64,000 nt of DNA from an uncultured Phycisphaerales bacterium (GTDB taxonomy: Bacteria; Planctomycetota; Phycisphaerae; Phycisphaerales; UBA1924): assembly GCA_937995595.1 (NCBI GenBank), contig CALKJW010000008.1:1-64000 (forward strand). The letters are read 5' to 3'. The notes below the pieces were generated by a model. It was not told where the DNA came from and made no database searches. It worked only from the letters and a program-made list of their open reading frames with translations. The position numbers were made by a program, and so were the translations under genes. Positions 48,136 to 59,300 of this stretch are shown piece after piece; position 1 is the first letter of the stretch; the number at the start of each line of letters is the position of its first letter.

Positions 48136-49503
48136 CTACGGGCAGCCGGCGAACCACGCCGCGAGGAACGCGAAGATGTCGGGCACGTTGAGCGTGCCGT
48201 TGCCGTCGAAGTCGGCCGGGCAGGTGCTGCCGACGCCCAGCGCGATCGGGTCGCTCCGCAGTTGGCCGCAGGCGGTGGTGACGACGCAGTCGTACGCCCC
48301 GTTGTCGTCGGCGAGGGCGAGCGGTCCGAGTGTGAGCGTGTCGGAGGTCGCGCCCTGCACGGTCGGGCCGTCGGAGATCGGCGCGCCGTTGCGCCGCCAC
48401 TGGTACGAGAGCGGACCCGGCGCGCCCGTCGAGACGGCGAACGTCGCCATGCCGTTGATCGGCGAGACCGCCGCGGCGGGCACGCGCGTCACCGTCAGGT
48501 CGGGCGCGACAAACTCGATGACGTCGCCGTAGAAGATGCCGCCGAAGCCCGAGAACACGACGTGCCGCCCGCGGGCCGAGTCGAAGGTTGCGGGCGCGCT
48601 GGCGCGCTGGCCGGCCCAGCCGGGGATGCCCACGCCCACGACCTTGCGCCACGTGCTCGCGTCGAGGTTGTTCCGCGGCTCGAAGACCCAGGAATCGAAC
48701 TTGAAGTTCACGCCGTCGAACCCGCCGTTGAGGAGCATGACGTTGCGCGCCGGGTCGTACGAGAGGCTCGCCCCGCTGAGCGGGCCGGGCGAGCAGATCG
48801 TGTTGACGTTGATCCACGATACGCCGAAGATGATCCACGTGTCGCCCACCCAGCCCGCGTTGGTGAAGCCACCGTAGAGCACGATCGCCTGGAACTGGTC
48901 GTGGTAGGCCATTGCGTGCTGCGAACGTTCGCCGGGCGGCTGGCTGAAGGGCATGATTTGCGTCCACGTGGAACCGTTGAAGGCCCACGTGTCGTTGAGG
49001 AGCCCGCTGGAGTTCTGGCCGCCGAAGAGGACGAGTTGGTCGCTGGGGAACGGCCTGCGCGCCATGCCCGCGTAGGCCCTCCCGGGCGGGGCCGCGCCGG
49101 CGATCTGCGTCCACGTGGCGCCGTCCCACGTCCACGTTTCGTTCGAGTAGTTGGGCGAAGAGAATCCGCCGAAGAGCACCACCCGACCGATCGCGGGCAG
49201 GAACGCCATCACCGGCCCGAATCGCGCCGAGGGCGAGCCCGCGCCGCCGGGGTGGACCTGCGTCCACGACGCGCCGTTCCACTCCCACGTCGCGCCGTCC
49301 ATCGAGCCGCCCGCTCCCGAACCGCCGAACATCACGGTGCGGTTGCGCACAGGGTCGTAGGCGATCGCATGGCCCGAACGCGGCGCGGGCCAGCCCCCGC
49401 CCGCCGGAGTCGTGACCCATTGCCCTTCGCACTGGGCGGTGGCGTGCGGGGCGGCGAGTGCTGCAAGGACCGGCGCGAACAGAAAAAACCTGAAGCGGAA
49501 CAT
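48136..49503 (-). CDS. Secreted kelch-repeat protein with dockerin-like C-terminal motif
   Basis: This is a 455-residue exported protein with a signal (FFLFAPVLAALAAPHATA). There are about five kelch-type repeats in about 25-300 (RSGHAIAYDPVRNRTVMFGG; ARFGPVMAFLPAIGRVVLFG; RSQHAMAYHDQFQAIVLYGG), each ending in TWxWxGxxWTQ. Next comes an Ig-like domain (about 335-420; GPLSYQWRRNGAPI, DNGAYDCVVTTACGQ) and one dockerin-like module ADFDGNGTLNVPDIFAFLAA ending WFAGCP. Kelch and Ig domains bind proteins or sugars at the cell surface. It is divergent from the carboxypeptidase gene, sharing a 254-base upstream region. Confidence 0.9.
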   Translation of the reverse strand: MFRFRFFLFAPVLAALAAPHATAQCEGQWVTTPAGGGWPAPRSGHAIAYDPVRNRTVMFGGSGAGGSMDGATWEWNGASWTQVHPGGAGSPSARFGPVMAFLPAIGRVVLFGGFSSPNYSNETWTWDGATWTQIAGAAPPGRAYAGMARRPFPSDQLVLFGGQNSSGLLNDTWAFNGSTWTQIMPFSQPPGERSQHAMAYHDQFQAIVLYGGFTNAGWVGDTWIIFGVSWINVNTICSPGPLSGASLSYDPARNVMLLNGGFDGVNFKFDSWVFEPRNNLDASTWRKVVGVGIPGWAGQRASAPATFDSARGRHVVFSGFGGIFYGDVIEFVAPDLTVTRVPAAAVSPINGMATFAVSTGAPGPLSYQWRRNGAPISDGPTVQGATSDTLTLGPLALADDNGAYDCVVTTACGQLRSDPIALGVGSTCPADFDGNGTLNVPDIFAFLAAWFAGCP

Positions 49504-49757
49504 GTGGGGAACTCCGCCGCGGCAGACGGCGAACCTTCGATCGCGGCCGGGCGGACCGTTGTGCCTGCCTCGCCGCTCCCCAACCCCCCGCCTTGCCGTC
49601 GCCCGGTTGGTTCAGAGTACCACGAGTTGACGAGAACGCGCTCAAAACGAACGACAGGCGGCAGTCGGAACGGGGAGATGTTTGGTGGTCCGGCGGGTGA
49701 ACGGGCCGCATACTTCGAGAACAGGCCTCGCAGGTACAGCATCCACGCGGAGCGATC
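49504..49757. other. Divergent promoter region
   Basis: This is 254 bases between the kelch gene (minus) and the carboxypeptidase gene (plus). It contains no gene. It should hold both promoters, but a reliable -35/-10 pair was not found in this GC-rich stretch. Confidence 0.4.
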
Positions 49758-52148
49758 ATGAAGCACACGACCCCGGGCACGTGCGGGTGGCGGCGTTGGA
49801 CCCTTGGGCTGGCCGTCGCGGCGGCTGCTTCGATGGCGCTTTCGGGCGCCGCGCACGCGCTGGACGGCCCCGGCCCGCAACAGGCCGCGGCCGAGCAGGG
49901 CGGGAGCGAAGCCCGACGGTTTGACGGCTACAGGGCCGTGCGCGTGCGGTTCGGCTCGACCCGCGAGTACCTGGCGGCGATGGCGCTGGCCGAGACGACG
50001 TGGTCGTGCGAGGCCCGCGGCGACGTCGTGGACCTGGTCGTTTCGCCCGAGAACCTCGGCGCGCTGCGCGACCTGGGGATCGAGCACGCGGTGCTGGTCG
50101 AGAACGTGCAGGCGCTGATCGACGCCGAGCGGGCGCAGATCGAGCGCACCAACGCGCTGCGCGGCGGTGGGTACTTCGACACGTTCCGGACGTACGAGGA
50201 GGTGAACGCGCGGATCGACCTGCTGCTGCAGAACCACCCCGGCGTGGTCGCCGACGCGCCGGTGGGCACGTCGCGGTTTGCCCGCGCGATCCGCGGCTTT
50301 GCCGTCTCGGCGCCGGACTCGCCGGGCAACCCGCGCGACCAGCGCGTGCAGGTGCTCTTCAACGGCACGCAGCACGCGCGCGAGTGGATCAGCCCGACGA
50401 CGGTGATGTTCATCGCCGACCGGCTGCTGGCCGACTACAGCGCGGGCGACCCGCGCGTGGTCGCGCTGCTCCAGCGCGCCGAGGTGATCTTCGTCCCGAT
50501 CGTGAACCCGGACGGGTACGTGTTCAGTTGGACCACCAACCGCATGTGGCGCAAGACGCGCACGAACAACGGCAACGGCACGTTCGGCGTTGATCCGAAC
50601 CGCAACTGGGGCTACGAGTGGGGCGGCGAGGGCTCGAGCGGCAACAGCGGCAGCGAGACGTACCGCGGGCCGTCGCCGTTCAGCGAGCCCGAGACCGCCG
50701 CGCTGCGCGACTTCATCGTCGCCCGCCCGCGGATCGCCGCGCACATCGACTTCCACAGTTACGGGCAGTTGATCCTCTCGCCGTGGGGCTACACGTCGGC
50801 GCTGCCGCCCGAGCCTGCGCAGTCGGTCTTTGTGCGGCTCAACGGGGACATGGCGCGGGAGGTCCGGTCCGAGACCGGGATGACGTACGTCGGCGGCCCG
50901 GCGTACACGACGATCTACCCCGCCGCGGGCACGATCCCCGACTGGGTCTTCGGCGACCAGAACCGCCTGAGTTGGACCATCGAACTGCGCGACGCGGGGG
51001 CCAACGGGTTTGTGCTGACGGCGGACCAGATCGAGCCGACGGGGCGCGAGGCGTACCGCGCGGTCCTGACGCTCCTGGATTACGTCGCGCTGCCGCTGCG
51101 GTTCACGTTCCCCGACGGGCTGCCCTCGGTCGTCGAGGAGGGCCAGACGACGGACGTGCTGGTGGTGATCGACTCGAACACGCGGACGGTGAACGCCTCG
51201 ACCGCCGTGCTGCTGTGGCGCACGTCGCCGGGCGCGACGCCGAACCAGACGCCGCTGGCGCCGCTGGGCGCGGACCGATTCCTCGCGACGCTGCCCGCGG
51301 GCGCGTGCGGCGGCGCGGTGGAGTTCGCCTTCCGTGCGCAGAACGACGCGGGAGAGTGGTCGGCCTTCCCGATCGACGCGCCGGCCTCGCTGCTGTCGTC
51401 CGACGTTGTCAAGACGCTCGTGAGCATGCGCGACCCGTGCGAGGTGAACCTGGGCTGGACCGTCGGCGCGCCGACCGACACGGCGACCACGGGCATCTGG
51501 GAACTGGCCGAACCGCAGCAGACCGCGGCCCAGCCGGGGCAGGACGTCTCGCCCGACGGCACGCGGTGCTGGATCACCGGTGCCGCGGCGGGCTCGGGCG
51601 TGGGCTCGTTCGACGTCGACGGCGGCGCGACGACGCTGACCAGTTACGCGTTCAGCGCGGTCGACCCCGGCGGCGCGCCGGTGCAGTCGGCGGTGCTGTC
51701 GTACTACCTCTGGTATTCCAACGACCGCGGGGCCAACCCCGCGCAGGACCCGTTCTACGTCTTCATCTCCAACGACGACGGGCAGACGTGGATGCCGCTG
51801 CAGGTCATCCCCGCCAACGGCAGCACCAACGCGTGGGTCCGGTTCGACTTCGAACTCGTCGGGTTGATCGAACCGACCGACCGGATGCGCGTGCGCTTCG
51901 TCGCCGACGACGCGGGCGCTGGCTCGATCGTCGAGGCCGCGGTGGACGAACTCACGCTCGTGGTGCGCGGGTGCCCGCCCGCGCCCTGCGCGGCGGACTT
52001 TGACGGGCAGAACGGCGTGGACGTGGGCGATATCTTCGCCTTCCTTGCGGCGTGGTTCGCCGGGCAGTCGGGCGCGTACGACTTCGGCGGCACGCCGGGC
52101 GTGCCGGCGATCTTCGCGTTCCTGTCGGCGTGGTTCGCGGGGTGCTGA
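49758..52148 (+). CDS. Secreted M14 zinc carboxypeptidase with C-terminal dockerin-like motifs
   Basis: This is a 796-residue exported enzyme with a signal (LAVAAAASMALSGAAHA) and a propeptide-like part (about 50-135). The M14 catalytic domain (about 140-450) has zinc ligands in QHAREW (about 206) and HIDFHSYGQ (about 330), substrate-binding VDPNRNWGYEWGG, and the catalytic Glu in TIELRDAG (about 409). A beta-sandwich region follows. The end holds one good dockerin-like module, ADFDGQNGVDVGDIFAFLAA, and a degenerate second one, DFGGTPGVPAIFAFLSAW, that has lost acidic metal ligands. It probably digests peptides at the cell surface. It ends 16 bases before convergent galK. Confidence 0.93.
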   Translation: MKHTTPGTCGWRRWTLGLAVAAAASMALSGAAHALDGPGPQQAAAEQGGSEARRFDGYRAVRVRFGSTREYLAAMALAETTWSCEARGDVVDLVVSPENLGALRDLGIEHAVLVENVQALIDAERAQIERTNALRGGGYFDTFRTYEEVNARIDLLLQNHPGVVADAPVGTSRFARAIRGFAVSAPDSPGNPRDQRVQVLFNGTQHAREWISPTTVMFIADRLLADYSAGDPRVVALLQRAEVIFVPIVNPDGYVFSWTTNRMWRKTRTNNGNGTFGVDPNRNWGYEWGGEGSSGNSGSETYRGPSPFSEPETAALRDFIVARPRIAAHIDFHSYGQLILSPWGYTSALPPEPAQSVFVRLNGDMAREVRSETGMTYVGGPAYTTIYPAAGTIPDWVFGDQNRLSWTIELRDAGANGFVLTADQIEPTGREAYRAVLTLLDYVALPLRFTFPDGLPSVVEEGQTTDVLVVIDSNTRTVNASTAVLLWRTSPGATPNQTPLAPLGADRFLATLPAGACGGAVEFAFRAQNDAGEWSAFPIDAPASLLSSDVVKTLVSMRDPCEVNLGWTVGAPTDTATTGIWELAEPQQTAAQPGQDVSPDGTRCWITGAAAGSGVGSFDVDGGATTLTSYAFSAVDPGGAPVQSAVLSYYLWYSNDRGANPAQDPFYVFISNDDGQTWMPLQVIPANGSTNAWVRFDFELVGLIEPTDRMRVRFVADDAGAGSIVEAAVDELTLVVRGCPPAPCAADFDGQNGVDVGDIFAFLAAWFAGQSGAYDFGGTPGVPAIFAFLSAWFAGC

Positions 52149-52164
52149 GCGGGCGCGCGGGGCG

Positions 52165-53370
<1,206 letters not shown>

Positions 53371-53384
53371 GCGTGCCGGCCCGT

Positions 53385-56300
53385 TCAGTTCACGGCCATC
53401 GCCGAGCCGCGGATCACCGCCTCGAACTGCTGGATGGTGGTGATGCCGCGCGGCCGCACGGGCGCGAGGAGGACGTTCTTGGACAGCGCCAGTTCGCGCT
53501 CGGTCAGGCCGATGAGTTCCAGGCGGCGGATGAACCCGGCGAGTTCCTCGATGTACCCGCGGCTCTGCGCCTCGGACTCGTTGGTGTCGAGGAACTCGCG
53601 GAAGCGCACCGGGTCGATGCTGGTGGTGCCGGGGTTGGCCGCGAGGAAGCGGCGGACCGACTGGTAGAGCGTTTCCTGGATCTCCGACGCGCGGGAGACG
53701 CGCCGGACCTTGCCGGCCTCGTCGAGCACGGGGTTGCCGTCGTCGTCGACCAGGTCGCGGTTGAACAGCGCGTCGTAGTCGCGGAGCAGGCGCGTGACCT
53801 GATCCCCGGGCAGGCGGTTGACGGCGGTGGTGTAGCCCTGCGCGCCCGGGCCGCCGGCGGGGTAGTCGTTGTAGAGGCCCCAGCCGACGAGCAGTTGGAG
53901 CAGTTCGGGCAGTTCGAGCGTGCGTGGGATGATGCCCAGTTGGCGGAGGTCCTCGATCTGGGCCTGGCCGACGGTCGGGTTCTCGCCCACGTCGTTGAAG
54001 CGTGTCTCGCGCGGGATCGCGCCGGCCAGCGCGTCGGAGACGTTGGTGTTGGTGGGGCCCTGCGCGCGGAGGTCGAGCGTGACGATGTTGGGCGCGGTGC
54101 CGGCGTTGAGCATCGAGGGCATGACGGGGCCGAACGCCTGGAAGAGGAACGAGACGAGGTTGCCGTTGGCGTCGCCGGTGCCGTCGGGCGTGGCGAACGA
54201 CACGGCCCGCGTGCCGATGCGCGTGGGCACGACCGAGAAGGCGAACCGCCCGCCGGAGACGAAGTCCAGCCCGGCGTCGAGCCCGATGGTGTTGTTCGGC
54301 CCGAGGATGGTGCCCGGCAGGCGGGTGTTGAGCGCGATGCTCGACGCGTTGACGTTCACGTCTCCCAGCGCGGTGATGTCGCCCAGGACGGCCGTCGCGG
54401 CGTTGATCGTCACCGTTCCGGCGACGGTCAGTTTCTCGTTGCGGCCCATGTGGAACGCGCCGTCGGTGTTGAACGTGATCGAGAACGGCGAGGTCGGCGC
54501 GGTGACGATCTGGCCGCTGGCGTTGCGCGGGCGGGCGATGATGGTCGCGATGCGGGCGGTGTTCACGCGCCCGTCGATGCCCAGTCCCTCGTCGAAGTTG
54601 AACAGGAGGTGCCGCAGCGCCTTGGAGCCGCCGACGTCGCGCGCGAAACTCACGATGGGCAGCGCGTTGTCGCCGGGCAGGTTGTTGTTCCGCCACAGCA
54701 GCAGCAGGCCCGCGTTCTGGCCGGCGGCGGCGTCGAGCGTGCCGTTGAAGAAGATGCCCGTGCCGCCCGAGTCGGTCAGCGTGACGTCGCGCAGCAGGCG
54801 GACCGAGTCGTTGAAGGTCATGGTGCCGCCGGAGGTGGTGATGTCGGCGCCGATGCGGGTGACGCCGTCGGCGTTGGTCGTCAGCGCGGCCAGCGGGCGG
54901 TCGCCGCCGCCGACGCGGCCCTCGAAGAGGGTCACGCCGTTGTTGGCGGTGTTGACGGTGAGCGAGCGGGCGGTGGAGGTCTGCGAGCGGACGGTGCCGC
55001 GGAAGCGGACGTTGTTGCCCGAGACCACGGCGTTCTGGGCCAGCCGCACGTTGCCGTTGAAGTTCACGTCGTGGGTGTTGGAGGCGGCGACGTCGTCGGA
55101 GAGGACGACGGCGTCGAGCCCGTCGGCCATGCCGTCGGCGTTGGGGTTGAAGTTCAGGTCGCCGGTCTGGGTCGCGACGCGCGAGAGGACGCGGATGCCG
55201 TTGTCGGCGAAGACGTCCAGGGCGTTGAAGGTGGAGGCCGCGCCGCTGAACTCGACCTGCCCGCCGTTGGCCAGCGCCTCGAGCGTGACGGGCCCGGCGA
55301 TGGAACTGACGTTGGCCGTGGTGATCCCGCCGACGGTGATGCGCGTGGTGCGGTCGCCGCCGATGACCAGCCCGGTGGCGGTGATGCGCTGGAGCGCGGC
55401 GGAGTTGATGTTCATGTCGCCGCCGGTGGCGGTGCCCAGCGCGATGGTGCCGCTGGTCGATCGGCGGATGCGCGTCTGGCCGGCGCCCGAGTTGAGGCTG
55501 CCGTCGAGTTGGATCGTCGAGGCGGTGATGGTCAGCGACGAGTTGGCCGAGGAGAGCGTCGAGCCGGTCGCGAGCGTGAACCCGCCGCCGTTGTTGTCGG
55601 TGTCGGCGTTCATCACGACCGCGCCGTCAACGGCCAGCGTGTTGAGGATCGAGATGCCGTTGGCGGCGCGGAGCGTGAGCGGGCCCGCGGCGGACATGTT
55701 GCCGCCCGAGGCCGCCAGCGAGATCGAGCCGGCGGAGGTGAGCGTGCGGTTGGCCGCGAAGAGGATGTTGTTGGGCCCGTCGCCGCCGACGTTGGCGTCG
55801 CCGTTGAGGGCGAGGTTGCCGCGGTCGGTGGTGATGTTGGCGTTGACGCGGATGCCCTTGTCGGCGTTGGCCTCCAGCGCGTTGAAGGTCGAGGCGCCGG
55901 CGTTGAAGGTGATCAGGTCGTTGGAGCGGAGCGTGAGGACGCCGGAGATGCCGTCGCTGGCCGCGGCGGAGACGGCCGAGACGGTGATCGCCCCCGTTGG
56001 GCCGCCGCCGATGCGCATGTTGGTGCAGGAGATGCGGCCCAGTTCGTCGTTGTCGATGGTCAGGTCGCCGGTGGCGTTGCCCAGGCCGATGGTGCCGGCG
56101 GCGTTGCGGCGGATGACGAGGTTGCGCGCCGAGACGTTGAACGGCCCGTCGATGTCGATGTCGCCGGTGATGAGTTCGAGTTCGGCCTGTATGCCGGCGG
56201 TCGCCGCGGAGGTGACGTTGCCGATGTTGATCTGGTTCACCGTGCTCCCGCCGATGCGGAGGGCCTCGGCGGAGATGCGCGAGAGTTCGTCGGAGGTGAG

Positions 56301-59300
56301 TTCCATGTCGCCGGTCGCGCCGCCCAGGCCGACGCTGCCGGCGGTGGAGCGGAAGATGAACACCTCGCCGCCGACGGTCGAGAGCGAGCCGGCCAGGTCG
56401 ATGTCCGCGGCGGTGACGCGGATGTCGTTGCCGCCGCTGGCGCTGACGGTCGCGCCCATGCCGACGGTGAGCGTGCCGACGCCGTCGTCGTCGGTGTCGG
56501 CGTCGATGCGGAGCTCGCCGTCGCTGGCGTTGACGCTCTGGTTGATCGTGATCCCGTTGTTGGCCTCGAGGACGACCTGCGCGCCCGCGGCCGAGCCGTT
56601 GAGAGTCAGCGCGCCGCCGGCCAGCAGGTTGAGCACGCCGGGGGTGTTGACGGCGTGGTTGATCGTCAGGTCGTTGAGCGAGTCGATGGTCAGGTCCGAC
56701 TCGCCGACGATGCCGCCGGTGAAGGCCGAGAGGACGATGCTCCCGCCGCCGGGGCGCGTGGTGATCAGCACGCCGGTGCCGATGACGATGTTGTCCAGCG
56801 TGTCGGCGGCGTTGTCGAAGTCTCCGTTGAGGACCAGGTCGCCCGCGTCGGTCGTGAGGTCGGCCTGCACGTCGATGCCGTCGTCGGCGTTGACGGTCAG
56901 CGCGTTGAAGACCGACGCGCCGCCGCTGAAGACCGCGCGCGCGCCGTTGCCGGTCGCGTCGATGACGAACTCGCCGATGTTGTCGGTCTGCGCGGCGGTC
57001 AGGCCGTCGGTGGTGATGAGCGTCGCGTTGGCGCCGCCGACCGAGAGGACCGCGGCGGTGATCCGCGAGATCTCGTTGCCGTCGATGGTCAGGTCGCCGG
57101 TGGCGTTGCCCAGGCCGATGGTGCCGGGCGAGGCGATCTCGATGGCGGTGTTGCCCGCGCCGCTGTCGAGGTTGCCGCGGAGGTCGAGGTCGCCGACGGT
57201 GAGCGAGAGCGGGTGGCCCGTCGTGGAGATGGTGACGCCGGTGTCGACCGAGAGCGTGCCGCCGCAGATGATGCTCGTGCCCATCGCGCCCGCCGAGGCG
57301 AGGCTGGTGAACACGTCGATGTTGTTGCCGGCGTTGAACTGGAACGAATCGGCCGAGACCGTGCCGCGGACGGCCATGTTGCCGCCGGCGTTCATCGTCA
57401 GCACGGTCGCGGCGGAGACGGACGAACTGGCGTTCAGGTCGATGCTGCCGCCGTCGAAGGGGCCGCCCGAACTCATCGCGTCGGCGTCGGCGGTGATGGT
57501 GATTGCGCCGGCCGACGAGGCCAGCGAGCCGGTAGCGCCGAGCGTGAAGTCGTTGTCGGCCGCGAGCGAGATGTCGGCGTCGGCGGCGATCGCGGCGTTG
57601 ACGGTCATGTTGCCGCCGTCGCCGCCGGCGGCGCTCAGGCGCACCGCGCCGGTGCCGGAGGCGTTGACGGCGAAGTTGACGGTCAGGCTTCCGGCGGCGG
57701 TGACCTGGATGTCCTCGTTGGCGGCGACGGTGATGCCGGTGACGCCGAGCAGGTCGGCGATGCGGACGTCGCCCTCGTTGAACAGCAGGAACGGGCCGGC
57801 GGCGACGTCGGCCGAGATGCGGCGCAGGTTGGTGCGGATGTCCACGCCGCCGGAGGTCTCGAAGACCGCCGAGCCGTTGATGCCGCCGATCGTCAGGTCG
57901 GTGCTCGTGCCGGAGCCGAGCACCGCGCCGGTGACGAAGTGCGCAAAGGCGTTGTCGGCGAGGGTGATGCCGTTGAAGAAGGCCACCTGCCCGCCTCGGA
58001 GGTTGAGCCGGTTGAACCCGCCCGACGAGAGGTCGATCGCGCCGTCGTTGCCGATGAACAGGTCGCCGGCGGTGGCGGAGCCGATGGTGAGCGTGCCGTT
58101 GCTCTGGAGGAGGGCGAGTTCGGCCAGCGAGAGCGAGACGCCCGCGCCGCCGCCGCCGATGTGGAAGTCGGTCCCCGCGTTGAGGTTCACCAGCGTGACG
58201 GCGTTGTCGCCGCGGAGCGTGCCGGAGATGTCGAAGTCGTCGGCGGTGAGCGTGAGGTCGCCGGTGGTCTCGGCCGAACTCACCGCGAGCGTGCCCATCG
58301 AAACGATGTTGACGTTGCCCGCGCCGACGTCGGAGTCGTCGCCCAGGCGCGAGCGGGCCTCGACCGCGCCCTGGAAGGCGTTGAGCGGGTCGGCAAGGAG
58401 AATCTCGCCGCCGGCGCCGTTCGCGGCGACAATCGTCGACGTGCCGGTCACCACCAGGGCGCCCCCCTGCGTGATGTCGCCGCCCGTCGCGCGTGCCTCG
58501 AGGTTGCCGCCGATGGTCGCAGGGCCGAGGTGGATCCCGCCGTTGGCCGTGGTGATCGAGGCGTCGTTGATGATGTTCAGCCCGGTCGGGCCCTGGCCCT
58601 CGTAGGACCCGCCGGCGACGACGGTGAGCGAGCCCGCCGAGACCGCGCCGAGCGTCACGGGCCCGCCGACCAGCACGTCGATCACGCCCGTGCCCGCGGC
58701 GATGGTCGAGGTCGCGTCGGCCGAGAGGCCCATGCCGCGGACGATCAGGTCGCCGCCGAAGGTGTCGATCGTGACGCCGACGGCGATGGAGACCGACCCC
58801 TGCATCGGTTCGGGGTCGTCGTTGCCGCTGGTGGAGTCGTTGGCGAGCAGTTCGACGGTCAGCAGGCCGGAGGTCGAGATGATGTCGGCGTTGACGTTGA
58901 CGTCGTTGGCGGCGCGGAGGGTCAGCGTCGCGTCGCCGCCGGCGGACTTGTTGATCGCGGCGTTGACGTTGATGTCGCCGTCCTGCGCGCCGGTGTTGCC
59001 GGTGAGGATCTGGACGTTGGTGCCGCCGTCGAGGGCCGATTCGATGTCGCTCACGTCCACGACGGCGTCGTCGGCGTTGGGCGTGAAGGTGTCGGGGTTG
59101 CCGGCGTCGAACGAGCCGCCGGTGGACGCGGCGTTGTCGATGGTCACGTTGCGCGGGTCGAGCAGCCAGACGCCGCCCTTGCCGCCCTCGGCGCGTGCCG
59201 CGGCCGAGACGCGCGCCCCGCGGACGTCGAGCGTCTCCTTGCCGGAGGTCTCGATCAGGCCGCCGTCGCCGGCGGTCGCGCCGCCGCGGGCGCTGGCCGC

